Assembly: GCA_917880885.1 (NCBI GenBank) | Contig: OU862919.1 | Coordinates: 52,551,058 to 52,615,057, forward strand | DNA: 64,000 nucleotides | Direction of reading: 5' to 3' | Source of the DNA: Limnephilus marmoratus | Lineage: Eukaryota; Arthropoda; Insecta; Trichoptera; Limnephilidae | Shown here: positions 32,790 through 44,369 of the stretch, in pieces | How positions within the stretch are numbered: the stretch's first letter is position 1 | How the letters are laid out: the number at the start of each line of letters is the position of its first letter | Notes under the pieces: model-generated | Databases searched by the model: none | What the model saw: only the letters and a program-made list of their open reading frames with translations | Told to the model about the DNA's origin: nothing | Made by a program: the position numbers and the translations under genes

Positions 32790-33290
32790 GTCCCTTTCAG
32801 ACAGTTTGGTAACTACCAATCTTTTGACGCTTATCACAATATAATAAAAACCTCCACGACTTTTCACAATTCTACTTCGTCTCCACGATGTTCACTGGAG
32901 GGAGGGTAACTTTGCCACCGGCTAGCCAGCTATTGTGGCAGGATACCGAAGTCAGCTAAAGTCTTTGTCGTGGCAGTAGGTAATGAATGAGTAATGGGTG
33001 CTGATGATGCGGCGACCTCCCTAAAAGATGATTCTTTAATTTAATTTATTTATGTTTTTTAATTTTATTATTTTATTCTATAAATATATTCATTGTTTAT
33101 ATCTAATGCAATATGGCAGACAGGGATTGCACCGTTTCCCAGTCCAGTCGTATTAAAAACTTTAAAACAAAAAGTAATCATGATTACAACATTTACAACC
33201 TTTCACCAAGATTATCAAACTCTTTATTTATTTATTTATTGTGAAAAACAGTTAACATGTATATCCAATTACATTTCACAATTTTTAGTT
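32790..33290. other. No recognised gene
   Basis: Nothing that I can identify. Confidence 0.5.
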
Positions 33291-33299
33291 AATAGTGTT

Positions 33300-34170
33300 A
33301 AACATTAATTATATAGGTACATTTATAATGACAGGTGCTAAAGAATACCTTTATTTCGCTCTTGAAATGATTGTAGTTCGATCGAAAAATGTCAATTTCA
33401 GAAGAAAGGTTTAATAGTGAGGTTATTCTCCCCAGAGGCATAACCATTGGTAGGTTGGTCCTGCCTCTAGGAAAAGTAAAAAGTCTGTGTTGCCTTGCTC
33501 TGGTGAAGTTATCGGGGACATAAAGTGAAATCCTTTCCAGGACATCAGGATTACAAATGTGCCCGTTTAGCAGCTTGTGTGCTACTAGTACCATTGCAAT
33601 TTTTCTCCTAACGTCGAGACGATTTAGTCCCAGCATTCCCGCGAGAAAATCAGAGGGATACAGCAAAGGGTAGTACCCAAACTCTCGCATGTACAGGTAC
33701 CGCATGAACTTTTTTGCACCTTTTCAACATCATTTGCGTATAGGGCATCTTCGGGTCCCCATATTACTGATCCACTTTCGAGAATGCTGCGAACCAGAGA
33801 GAAGTAGAGCATTTTTATGACTGCTGTGTTGGAAAAGATTTGGCGTTGCAGATTACAAAGCCTAGCATTCGCATCGCAGAGTTGCACACCGAATCGATAT
33901 GAGAACGGAATGTCAGGCGTGTGTCAAAAGTGATTCCTAAATCCCTCATTTGTGAAATATGTTTTAACGAGGTACCAGACATTTTGTAATTATAATATAT
34001 AGTACTCCTAGCCCTTGTATAGCACATAATTGTACACTTTCCGCTGTTAAAATAGAGTTTATTCAGATTACTCCATTCTACGATTCCGTCGATATCGGTT
34101 TGTAAACGAATAGAATCTCCTTTCGATATTATATTGGTATAAAGTTTAATATCGTCAGCAAATAAAAAAA
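33300..34170 (-). pseudogene. Jockey-like LINE relic (RT C-terminal half)
   Basis: Minus-strand pieces in three frames give, in order, a FADDIKLY box at the 5' boundary near 34170, LGITFDTRLTFRSHID, LGFVICNAKSF, LVRSILESGSVIW, RYLYMREFGYYPLLYPSDFL and PDNFTRARQHRLFTFPRGRT. The same landmarks occur in the jockey element at 761-2326, so it is the same clade with several frameshifts. 5'-truncated right before the YADD box. Confidence 0.85.
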
Positions 34171-34199
34171 TAAAAAATAAATATAAAAAATAATTTATA

Positions 34200-34385
34200 A
34201 ATCCCGAGCCAGGCCTCCACCCCTACCAAAACACTTAGTGATAATAAATTGTTCCCACCCACTATTTTGTAATTGTCAAGTCAGTATACGTTTTCCCTGA
34301 GGAAGCAACGGTCGTTCCGAAACCGGTCGGCTTAAAACAAATATACAAGGTGGTTCAAACAAAGTAACATTGTTTTTATACTATT
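34200..34385 (+). mobile_element. Penelope-like repeat fragment
   Basis: The segment holds a hammerhead core (34297-34323) followed by ACAAATATACAAGGTGGTTC and CAAACAAAGT, a layout shared with the repeats at 54813-55045 and 62025-62105. No inverted arm is evident. Confidence 0.55.
34297..34323 (+). ncRNA. Hammerhead ribozyme-like motif
   Basis: CTGAGGA, helix II GCAAC/GTTCC (one mismatch, GGTC loop) and GAAAC are followed by CGGTC. CCGG forms the short palindromic helix III and GTC the cleavage triplet. CC before and GG after start helix I. Confidence 0.6.
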
Positions 34386-34389
34386 TTCG

Positions 34390-35385
34390 GTTGTGGGTCT
34401 GCTGTGTAATTTTCAAAATAGGAACCGATTATGTCTAGAATTTCGATAAGCAATAAAGTACCTAAATATAGTATAATGTTTAACCAGAAAATTATTTTTA
34501 TTCAACATTTGAAATTTGTTTTTCTTTTGATTAAATCTATTAGGGTTAACCTTGATAAATAAAGTGAGATTTAGTGATTTTGGTTTAAGGGTCTGGGCTT
34601 TATTAGTAACAACCAGTTTATCGGTCCTACAATATTATAATGTAACAGGGCTGCGCTAAAAGTAATACATAATTTAAATATTATTCTTATCGAAAGAGCA
34701 ATTGATGTTTGAAAGTATAGCCATTAAAAAAAATCAATATTCTCATTATTTGAATTAAAATGTTGTTTTTTTATATTATTATATTCCACAACCCTTTAAT
34801 TTCCTGACTTAATTTCAAAATATCATGGGGCATTATTCTGATTAAAACATCGTCAAGCCAGGCAACAGCAGTAATATTATATAATAAGAAAAATATGATA
34901 TTTTGATGTGGGTCAGTACTTAACCAGAGTGAAATATTGCCTTTCAAATCTGTGGCGTGGGCGTTCACATTATAAATAAATTACTCCAGCGGTTATCCAT
35001 CATTGCCAAAAATTAAATTAAAATTTCCACCCACAAACTTTTAAAGTGACAAAATAATAAAAATATAAATATTACACACTCATGCCGTTTTGTTATATTA
35101 TTTTGCTGGAATAAGTTTTCACGGCCAACTATTTGCGTTGTTGAAAAGCAAACTAAATTGTTAAAACTCTAATGATAAGTGTGACACCTTAAGATGGTTT
35201 TGACGGTGACCGGACAACTATGAAAAAATGATAAAAAATCTAAAAAATGGTTACATACGTTACGTTATGGGCTATTTTTAATAATTTTTTTCTTAGCTTT
35301 GACTTTTTAAAGAGTGTTGAGTTGAATTGATTCTGAGTTGTCGTGGAATCGGTTTCGATATGCAGAGCAGATAAAGGGAGAAATA
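34390..35385. other. No recognised gene
   Basis: AT-rich, without motif-bearing frames or identifiable repeats. Confidence 0.5.
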
Positions 35386-35527
35386 AGTTTGTTAAATATT
35401 TTTGGGTTGTGATGCCATGTCGCGCTACCTCCTTCTTTAGCCAATCATCATTGCAGATGTGTAATTTACCTTAATGAAAGACTATGTTTACATCACTTTA
35501 TTTTTTTATATTTTATACTATCAACAT

Positions 35528-35555
35528 GTTTCGTGAACCATGTTCACTTCTTCAG
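35528..35555 (-). ncRNA. Hammerhead ribozyme motif
   Basis: On the minus strand: CTGAAGA, helix II GTGAAC/GTTCAC (6 bp, 3-nt loop), GAAAC, then ATG forming a CATG palindromic helix III. The core is complete. Confidence 0.75.
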
Positions 35556-35823
35556 GAATAAAAGTATACTAAAGTTAAAAAAATAATTATAGATTACATA
35601 TGGAGAGAAGAAATTGAAGGAGGGGGAAGGGTTGACAATGGTGGGAGTTTCGAAAAATTGGGGATTACCAAGCTATTAGAAAGGCCGGTTAAGTGGGAAG
35701 ATATTTAAAACAGGGTAAAAAACAGGGTACTTTTAATAAATAAATAATGACATCACAAAGTAACAACCTTTTAGAAGAAGTTTTCTTCGAAAAATTAAAG
35801 ACTATGTGTATTACACTTCTGCC

Positions 35824-35855
35824 CTGATGATGGACTCTGTAATGCTGTCCGAAAC
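35824..35855 (+). ncRNA. Hammerhead ribozyme-like motif
   Basis: CTGATGA, helix II GGAC/GTCC with an 11-nt loop, and GAAAC. The following CTACT lacks the palindrome and triplet of the copy at 43727, so it is probably inactive. Confidence 0.6.
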
Positions 35856-36351
35856 CTACTGCTTTATTATAAATTTATTATTTAATTTTTTTATTATGCT
35901 GTTAATCAGAGGTAAAGTCACATGGAGGAAATCCATAATTGGTTTTATTTTGGCTATACAAACATGTACAAACTGGAAATATGTAAACTGTCGATTTCCC
36001 GAAAATAAATAAATAAAAAAAAATAAATAAAAAGGAGGTAAAAACACGGTATTATAACCCAAAAACAAAACAATAATACTTCTGGCCGTGAAAATCTCAA
36101 ATCATATCCGGAGAAAAAAGTGTTAATATATTTTCGTTATTCGTTTTTGGGGTGTTATGCCATGTTGCGCTACCTCCTTCTTTGGCCAACGCTTCGGACA
36201 GCGTTACATATCCATCATCATCGCAGATATGTCTGCCCTAATGATGGACACTGTAACACTTTAATACTGATACGGCATAACACCCCAAAAACAAATAACG
36301 CTAATACTTTTGGCCGTGGAAATCTAATTACGAATCTGTTTATATATTATT

Positions 36352-36671
36352 TTAACTAGTGATTCCTGACATTATTTGGAGCATAAAATGTTAATGAAAT
36401 TTTAGTCACCGACGCATTGACCTAGTATTAGTCGAAGCACCGATGACATTTTTGATGTTTTTTTTTCAACATAAAAAATTAATAAATATTCGACAGTTAG
36501 GGTCAGGGTGCGGGGTCAGGCGCTTTTGCATGAGTGCCTAGTGACGACATATGGATAATATTTTTTAAATATTTAAAAAAAAACACGTCAAAAAAGTCAC
36601 CGGAATTTTACAGCAACCAAATTTTGTTATTATTTTTGGTACTCCAAATAATGTCAAGAATCGCTGGTTAA
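36352..36671. mobile_element. MITE with long inverted ends and TTAA duplication
   Basis: Inverted ends of about 40 bp start CTAGTGATTCCTGACATTAT on the left and, read in reverse, CCAGCGATTCTTGACATTAT on the right. TTAA lies at both boundaries (36352-36355 and 36668-36671), pointing to piggyBac- or Kolobok-type mobilisation. The internal part is non-coding. Confidence 0.7.
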
Positions 36672-36699
36672 AGTAAGACAATTACGACTTTAACACCCT

Positions 36700-37230
36700 G
36701 CCCATTATGTACACTCCGTCCTAGCAACAATAATAATGGCGAAATACTCCCCTCCCTCCCCTCCCTCGTACGCCGCTTCCAGTAGCTTCGAATTTAGTGC
36801 CGCCAGAGCCTTAAGTCTTAAATTTTAAAATTTTCAAGTAAATTTCTGTAAGTAAATTAATTCATTTCCATTTTTTGCGGCCTCTCTGATCCATCGTCAG
36901 TACTTACGTGACTTTTTAAGTTAATTTTTACTATACAAAAATAAACATATATAACTTTACTAAAGTTGATTATATATAGTTTATTTGATACACTAAAAGT
37001 GAGTTCATTCTTTTTATTTAGTTTACTAGATAATACAGATTGATTTCTGATCTGAAGTGATTTTTGCAAAAATTATTATTTAATATCCAAATTGTCCAAT
37101 ATAAGTCACTTAACAATAAAAAAAGAATTTAATTTTTTAAAATTTTATTTAAATAGGTTTAAAGTATCCAATAAATACGAATTTGGACATCAAAATTTTC
37201 ATGGACCTCTAATATACATTTAAAGTAACA
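36700..37230. other. No recognised gene
   Basis: No supported feature. Confidence 0.5.
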
Positions 37231-37254
37231 GGCCCGGCCGCTCAGGCCCCTACG

Positions 37255-38570
37255 TCAGAGTGTACGTAAAAAAAAAATCACGTCAGCACTTAAAGGTTAA
37301 GACTAAGAGAATTGTTCAATCAATGCTTTCATATAACGTTATTTGTTGGGGTTTTTGTCATAAAACTACTCTAGAGCCTTTAAATATTGCACAAAAATTA
37401 ATTTTAAAAATAATGTTCAAGAAAAGTTTTATGTATTCATCACAGTTATTATATAGCGAAAGCAAAATTATGACAATAAGGCAGTTGTACATAATACAGG
37501 CTCTCTGTAAATTTTTCAACAACATTATCACTGCGAAAAGATCTCCACAAGTGCGCAACACTAGATTGGGCTCTTCTTTAATGTATCAGCCGGTACATAC
37601 CAAAACATCCTTTGGACAAAGAAGTTTTTCATGTAAAGCTCCGTTGCTTTATAATATACTCAATGAAAAAATAAAAGCTATTGGTACATTACATTTATTC
37701 AAGAAAATGGTCAAAATATGTATACTAACTGAGAGTGATGGTTTTGGATTACCCATGTTGTAGCTTATATCATAAATCACTCTGGAATTAAGCTATATTT
37801 CATACAATCCATATTTAATAACTGTGTATGTACTTAACTTATATATTATTATGTACTTTTTAATTTGCTTATTGTTATAAGTATTTACTTATTTTTATCT
37901 ACTTCTTTCGTATCATAATTTACTTACTGTACTATATAATTGTTTTTTAGTATTTACTCATAATTATTATGTACTTAATTTAATTATGTTTATTTGCTTA
38001 TTATTAAAAAATTGTTTATTAGTGTTTACTCATCATTATATTATATATTATCTACTTAATTTATTTATATTTATTTACTTAATATATTATATTTATTACG
38101 TATACTAAGTATATAAATTTATTACTTAATTATTATTATTTTTAATATATATAATTGTTTATTAATATTAACCTGATATTATTTAGCTGTTGTTATTAAC
38201 CAATCTTTATTTTTTGTTAATAATTAAATGCTACTGTGGTATGGTCACCCTATGAATGCATCTGGTAAGCCACAACTAACTGGTACCTTGTATTTTTAGT
38301 TTACAGTATAATGTTATCGTTGCCAACGATGAGCATACTGCCCAGCTATAATTAAATTATTAATAATCCATGTCTGAATAATTGTTCTCAGTATTCTTTT
38401 GTAGGTTTATAATTGTATTTTCATTAAGTTTATATGTATGTTTTTTTAAAATTACATTGTAAAACTGCATATCTCGATACAGGAATGCCCTAGTGAGATA
38501 TGCAGCTTATGTTTTTCATGTATTTCTTATTTTTCAGAAAATAAATAAATAAAATAAATAAAAAATTAAG
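37255..38570 (+). mobile_element. Family K LINE, 3' part with long 3' UTR
   Basis: A 167-codon frame (37260-37763) carries the family motifs: MLSYNVICWGFCHKTTLEPL, NIAQKLILKIMF, HTKTSFGQRSFSCKAPLLYN and LFKKMVKI, then a stop. It lacks RT. The 3' UTR of about 800 bp contains the hairpin at 38465-38505 and ends in (AAATA)n at 38538-38562. The open frame makes it one of the younger family members. Confidence 0.75.
38465..38505 (+). repeat. Family K LINE 3' UTR hairpin
   Basis: CTGCATATCTC pairs perfectly with GAGATATGCAG around GATACAGGAATGCCCTAGT. The stem is unrelated to that of other copies, while the loop pattern is kept. Confidence 0.85.
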
Positions 38571-38574
38571 TTAG

Positions 38575-40005
38575 TTTTAAGTTTGCTTGTGAATGACATG
38601 GACCTGTCGAAACTGGTCGCAAAATTTTTTTAGTTAAAGTAAAAAATATGAACATTGAAAATTAAAACTCTTCAAAACAAAAATGTCTAGAAATTGTGAC
38701 ATAATCAATGCCCCAGAAGTACAAAAAATTAACAATCCTATCCTGAACAACAATTGGACTCTTGCTCGGCATTCACGGTTACAAAAAAAGATAATTTATC
38801 TCTCTTTGCTGACATCCGTACGAGCTCTGTCTGTGAATATGTTAGTAACTGATAAAAAGTAATTGTTCTTTAGTGTACTAAGTCAAATACACAAGATAGC
38901 CAAGTTCGATGGTATTACCGAAATAAGTTAATGTATGTTTGTAGTGTATGAACTCCGCACGTGATGAAATATAATGGAGAGTCGGATGCATGGAGCTTAT
39001 CCGATCGTCATGCACTACAATGTATACTTGCTTGAGGCAACTATAGATTTAGCCAGGAACCGGACGTTCTGCTAATCTTGCAATACTTAGTTTTAATATA
39101 GTGATTGCCCATTCCTATTGTAGAGCTGTGGCAAATACCTACATACGTGCCTGAAAACTTTAGCCGTGGTCATGTCATGACCACGAATTGTTCAGGATAC
39201 CATACCGGAGAACAGATGTTCTATGTTTATTTATAGCACAGAATAGCATGAAAAGAGGAATGGTGCAATAATGAAAGTTCAAAGACAGTAGACATATTTA
39301 ATTACTCTTTAAATAACCTTGAAACTTTTTGTACACGTTTCTTCCAAAATGTGAATGCGAAAGTAATTAATCTTATACTGTAAATTGGTAGTTATTCTGT
39401 ATACTATGAATAAATAAAAGTGAAGAGATGAATAACATATTAATTATGGTGCTATCTTTGACTCTGTTGACGATAGGTATCAGATATTGTACCAAATTGT
39501 ATTGACAGGGAAAAATACAGGGTTAAAAAAGTATCCAAAAGAAAATAAATTAATGAAAAATTTATAAAAGTCTCCCTGTCAACTATTATTTCTATCAAAT
39601 CTCGAAAAAAAAATACAAAAGCATGCTTTCAATAAATGTGGATCGGCACCTTCAATACTGTAAAAGAGGAAATGCAAGATTATAGAAACATTAGGTGAAG
39701 ACGATTAGGACACATTTCCTTTATTTACTTAGAGATCTCGCTAAGCTCATGCACGTAAAATGAACAGAGTTGAATACTGATGAACAGAACTCAACCCTCT
39801 CAACCTTTGAACAAAGTGGATTTAAGCGCTTAACTTTATAGACAATCATCGTGAATTAGTAACATTACTAACTGTATAATAAAGATAAATGACTTTGAGA
39901 ACATTCTATTCGGGAGCTGATGTAACATTTTTTATGAAGTGATTTTACATTACATTTTATGCAAAAAACTAAAATGTACAATTCATTATTTATAATATAA
40001 CGAGG
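38575..40005. other. No recognised gene
   Basis: No coding region, RNA gene or identifiable repeat. Confidence 0.5.
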
Positions 40006-40009
40006 GTCG

Positions 40010-40973
40010 ACTAATAGGTGATAGTGTTTAAAGATAGATGGCGTTGCTAAGATATATTGATAGGTATAACCGTCGAATACTGCCTTCCGTCAAACAATAC
40101 CGTACTAAATTTCAGACTAATTCATTGGTTACTTTTATTTGGCAGCCAATTGTATCACAAGTATTTCGTGTTTCTCGATGAAATTGAAGAAGATATTAAT
40201 ATCGATCCGTAATGTAATCCGTAAATTGGATGGAAAAACATGCGAAGAAATAAAAGCGAAATAGGATGCTATCTATGGGAATCCTCTCCGTCTATGATAA
40301 CCATAAGACAACATCTGTTTTGATGAGGAACGGCCAGGCCGCCCGGAAGACGTGGTTACCGAGGAAATCGTTGATAAGGCCCACGACACCATTCTCGCTG
40401 ATCGCCGAACTCAAGTGCGCGAAATAACATAGGCTGCAGGAGCGTCATATGGAACTACATTCAATATTTCACGTGACAAGTTATGTTTGAGAAAGGTGAC
40501 GGACCAATGGGTGCCGTATTTTCTCACTGTGGACAGTACGCGTATACGGCTGTCAATGTTGAAGCAGTGTTTAAATCTCTTTAAGCGAAATTCGCAGGAT
40601 TTTTTGCATTGAATCGTTACCGTTGATGAAACCTGGATACATAGACCAAGAGAAGAATTCTCGTGGATTTTTTGCAAAAAGGAAGAACGATTATGGGAAA
40701 GTGCTACAGTGAACTATTGGACCGATTTGATAAGCAATTAAAGGAGACACAGCCCCATTTGGTTAAGAAAAAAGGGCAGTTTCACCATGAAAACGCATCA
40801 ACGCATTCATCCTAAACTTTCGCGACCAAATTGCATGAACTGCGTCTCGACCGACCGGGTTTCGGACTTCGGACAACTTCTTCCTGTTTCTCAATGTGAA
40901 AACATGGCTTGGAGGGAAAATCAAAACAGGAGGTTATCACCGAGACAAAAGTATTTTGAAGAGTTTGACAAAT
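40010..40973 (+). pseudogene. Mariner transposase relic
   Basis: Frame-broken translation follows mariner transposases in order: GRPGRPEDVVTEEIVDKAHD with RRTQVREIT (helix-turn-helix/linker region), FNISRDKLC, WVPYFLTVD, LFKRNSQDF, the catalytic VTVDETWIH, then HHENASTHSS (equivalent to the HQDNAPAH second Asp motif) and KLHELRLD. The second motif has Glu for Asp and several stops and shifts are present, so it is long dead. Its 3' end is cut by the fold-back MITE at 40974. Terminal repeats are not recognisable. Confidence 0.9.
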
Positions 40974-41231
40974 CGTCGCCTTAGTTCTTAATTGTCCAAA
41001 CGACCATTAGAAAATTTGACAGGAGGTGAAGGTTTTCTTTCATTATTTCAATGAAACATTATGATAGGTGTTTAAGATAAAGCTATTTCCGTTAAGGCAA
41101 AGGTCTGATTAGTTTAAATAATTCTTAATTAAGTGATTAACTATCCTTTTTAATACTTTATTTTTAGTTTTACAGTGGAGATTGAACAAAAATTAAAATG
41201 GTCGTTTGGACAATTAAGAACTGAGGCGACG
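40974..41231. mobile_element. Fold-back MITE inside the mariner relic
   Basis: A 33-bp arm at 40974-41006 is the inverse of 41199-41231 with one mismatch. The 190 bp between are AT-rich and non-coding. I could not determine a duplication. Confidence 0.7.
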
Positions 41232-41239
41232 AAATCGTA

Positions 41240-41660
41240 TTTTTGGAAGGGACAAAGAATAGGCACAAATGTTGGGAAAAGTGTATCGACTTAAATAAGA
41301 TAACGTTGAAAAAAACATTTTTAATCGAGAATTATACATTAAGAAATCGTATATTTTCACTTAAAGACATTCATTCTTCAGGCCGTCAGGCATTTCTTCT
41401 TATATTTTTAGTCCTCCGTATGTACATTAAGAAGTGCAGTGATGCTGTTCGTACCATATGCAGTAATCTTATTCTGTTTACATTTCTGGTTTAATAATTA
41501 TGTACATTTTTATAAAAACCATGCATAGAATATTTTGGCACTCGGTTGTTCATCATTTTTAGTGTTAACCTTATAATAAAACTGTCCAATTATTTAGCTC
41601 TTCTCTAATTTGATTATTTTTTGCATACAAACTCTTGAAAAAATGGGAAGACTTTCTACC
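41240..41660. other. No recognised gene
   Basis: A short open frame at 41243-41494 has no recognisable motif. Confidence 0.45.
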
Positions 41661-41664
41661 ATGT

Positions 41665-43440
41665 TGCAAGTGATAGAAAACATAATTACATCTAAACTTG
41701 AAGAATACTTGGAAAATATTAGCGTCCTTTATGACGAACAATCTGGATTTAGGAACAATTCATGCAAAATACGTTCAATTTAGTAATTGACAATTGAAAG
41801 GAAGATATGATTAAAAAACATTTACTTCTTCAAACTTCGCAAAATTACTTTGTGGCATCATTTTTCATATAATGAATAACAGATCACTTTGTATAAACCA
41901 CTATCTTTAAAACTATGTACATGTTTCGATAACAATTGTTACGTTACAAAAGATAAAGAATAGACCCCCTTATTCCTGTTGCGAGGAGCTAGTGAATTGA
42001 CCCCAGTGCACTAACTCGCCGCACCGCCCCTCTCCGCCCCCCTCCCCGCACGCGCAGTCCGTGGCCCGAGCGGTTTTTCTGCGATCCTCCCGCGCCTCCC
42101 CCAATGATATGGGTAGGCCTGAGGAACAGCCGCGTGGTCTCGACGTCCTTCCGCCCCCCCTCCGACAATCCGACGCTGATCTTTTCCCCGAGTCTTCAAA
42201 AACTTCCTCTTCTTTCCCACATATATTTCTTCGTGGCAAAATCGGTGAGTCGGCTAAAGGGCGCGGACTCCGGGTTTCGTCTGCGGTTGGGCCGATAGCC
42301 ATACACATTGTCATTGGGACTGCCTGGTGGTTTGTGGAATACCTTCTCTGTATAGATATTTTATTTTTATGCCTTTTCTTCTCTCAGTTATTTTTGCAAA
42401 TACTTGCATTATATTATTACTGTTACTTTTTCGTTATATATCTTAACCAGGTCTCCTCAACCGGGCGCAGCTCTTATTTTTCTTTATTTACTAACACCTT
42501 TATCTGTATATATTTTTCTCTATAGATTTCAGAAGAATCATTCCACGGGCTGCTACTTTTATTTATCTTTTGTATAATGTTAATGTAAGTACTTGCATAC
42601 TGCTTACTAACCCCGTATGCATGGACATTGGAGGGTCTAGAGTCGTTCAAATAAATGTAGCTTCGTTAAAAAAAAAATAGAGTCTTGACGTGTGCGGTGA
42701 AGGAGGAAACCATATGTTTCCTTATAACGCCGTTGGGAAAGTGGTGGGGTCCCCTCCAATGTGTATTGTGCTCGAAGAGGCTTACGCCTACCCAGTACCT
42801 GTCTGACGACTACCTATTTCCTGCTTGTGAGTACAAATGAACCTTCCTTCCCCTCTGTGTGCTAAGAACTGACATTTAAATTCACTAAATACGTGTAGAG
42901 AGTTGAGAGAAGTCCCCCCCCCCGTTATGATAGGATTATAGAGATAGCCAAATACCCATGTGTATAGTGCCGAAGCTGGCTTTTGTATAACCCTGTTCAC
43001 CTTTAAATGAATAAACCCTTTACGTGCAAAACTGTGTTCTGATTGAGGAAGGAGACCTGGAGATTGTGAGGAAAGGAAGAGGAGGAGGAATTTACAAGCG
43101 AACCACAAACACTCGCCCTGGTTTTAAGAGGAACCTTGCTCGCGCCGGCTTTGCTGAGCCAGCTGTTGGCCTGTTTATTGCGTGTCCTTTCCAGGTTTTG
43201 GGTTTAGCGAATGGCCGCAAGTAGCGCCGATGCTAACACAATGTTATCTTCATCAGGATATGTTAATGTAGATATTGTTTTAAAAATAGTGGTTTATACA
43301 AAGTGATCTGTTATTCATTATATAAAAAAACATTTATGTAGTTGCGGTGCTTTGAGATATTCAGAGAGCCTTTGAAACAATAGATAGAAAAAGAGTTCAT
43401 CATCATTATTTAAGAAATACCTGAATGCTATTTTTATGTA
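41665..43440 (+). pseudogene. LINE RT relic split by a 1500-bp insertion
   Basis: The left part (41665-41824) contains LEEYLENISVLYDEQSGFRN, resembling the YQEQSGFRSNNSC region of the LINE at 44370-45660. The right part (43325-43440) reads like the DFQRAFETIDRD block of the same protein. The intervening 41825-43324 is a separate element with a 12-bp duplication. Confidence 0.7.
41813..43336. mobile_element. Penelope-like 1500-bp insertion with GC-rich interior, 12-bp TSD
   Basis: The insertion is 41825-43324, flanked by AAAAAACATTTA at 41813-41824 and 43325-43336. An arm of about 46 bp on the left (from about 41867) is inverted at the right terminus, leaving a 40-bp unpaired left extension, like the element at 24739-25425. 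The right arm leads on the minus strand to the hammerhead box CTGATGA (43250-43256), while the left leads to a GAAAC (41923-41927, minus strand). The interior (41960-43225) is GC-rich, with AATAAA followed by A10 near 42651-42678. I recognise no protein in it. Confidence 0.65.
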
Positions 43441-43624
43441 GAATATTTTGATATTTAAGGAGCATCACACGTCTATTGCATATATTTATGTATTTCTATA
43501 TTAATTTATCTACAATGTAAAAATTTGTTCCCGTTTTCTTTTATGTATTTTGCATTTTGTCACGTATCACAATTAGTCAGTCACCTGTAAATTTTGTAAT
43601 TACTAACATACGTACCTACTAGTT

Positions 43625-43845
43625 TTTTTTGTTATTTGTTTTTGGGGTGTTATGCCGTGATGCACTACCTCCTTCTTGAGCCAACGTTTCGGATACCACA
43701 CATCTACCGGATCTGCCGGATCTGCCCTGATGATGGACACTTCAACGCTGTCCGAAACGTTGGCACAAGAAGGAGGTAGCGCAACACGGCATAACACCCC
43801 AAAAAAATAACGAAAATACTTTTGGCCGTGAAAATCTTAAAATGT
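43625..43845. mobile_element. Penelope-like fold-back repeat (type 1) with hammerhead
   Basis: Arms of about 60 bp (43628-43695 and 43745-43810) are inverted copies with GGGGTGTTATGCC and GCACTACCTCCTTCTTG blocks. They surround a short loop in which the hammerhead core lies. The same arms occur at 35400 and 36130-36330. Confidence 0.75.
43727..43758 (+). ncRNA. Hammerhead ribozyme motif
   Basis: CTGATGA, helix II GGAC...GTCC with a long loop, GAAAC, then GTT as triplet. TGCC before the core pairs with GGCA after the triplet as helix I. All core bases are present. Confidence 0.8.
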
Positions 43846-43926
43846 ATCTACCTACTAGTTTATTTCTATGCCATTTGTAACTTAGAAACTTTCTCTTTTA
43901 TTGTAATGCATTATTTTTAATTAAAT

Positions 43927-44368
43927 ATATCCGTATTTTTTATTTTTTTTTACAGTGAATACCGCACAAGAATCTCAACTGCTCCCGTCTGGAGCCAGTG
44001 AGACTATGGCATCCCCAATTGGGGTATGTTGTGAGGCTGAAGGTGGTGGGGAGGGGAAGGAGGTGGGGAAGAGGAAGGTTGGGAAGTACCTGGCTATTCA
44101 GATCTGGTCACTAAACACGGCTAAAGCCATTTTCAAGCAACGTTTCAATTCTGAATGGTGGTCTTACACCAGGGCGATACTGAGAGTATCTTCCACTCTG
44201 GAACATGCCGCAAATATACTATATATTATTTTAAATGAATTGATTGTGAAATAACACAAATTAATCCAATGAAATTTATTTGCGCATGCCGGGTTCGAAC
44301 CCGCGACCTCCGGAATGTGAGTCAAGAGTCTTAGCCACTGGACTACGGAGGTCGTCAAATATCCGTAT
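43927..44368 (-). mobile_element. SINE family A, complete copy with 10-bp TSD
   Basis: The SINE (43937-44358) is flanked by ATATCCGTAT at 43927-43936 and 44359-44368. On the minus strand it begins with a tRNA-like head (44355-44280; A box TAGTCCAGTGG, B box GGTTCGAACCC), continues with a 300-bp body and ends in an A-rich tail (plus-strand T tract at 43935-43951). It is the reference copy for the family. The 99-codon frame across its body is not a gene. Confidence 0.85.
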
Positions 44369-44369
44369 A

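Larger units (their letters stand above)
35390..36350. mobile_element. Nested Penelope-like fold-back repeats
   Basis: Repeat type 1 (the GGGTGTTATGCC...CGCTACCTCCTTCTTT arm also seen at 43625-43845) starts near 35400, is interrupted at about 35463, and continues near 35810 with its hammerhead (35824-35855). The interrupter (about 35463-35805) is repeat type 2, with a minus-strand hammerhead (35528-35555) and the tail AGAAGTTTTCTTCGAAAAATT also found at 48456-48476. A second type 1 fold-back lies at 36130-36330, with inverted arms around a broken core. No RT sequence is present. Confidence 0.65.

Noticed and set aside
42061..42525. Protein-coding gene in the GC-rich stretch
   Set aside because: Overlapping frames on both strands, no recognisable domain, and location inside an inverted-repeat insertion argue against a host gene.
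43955..44254. 99-codon open frame
   Set aside because: It is the body of a tRNA-derived SINE read in antisense; the frame is broken in the other copies at 6435, 14105 and 61200.
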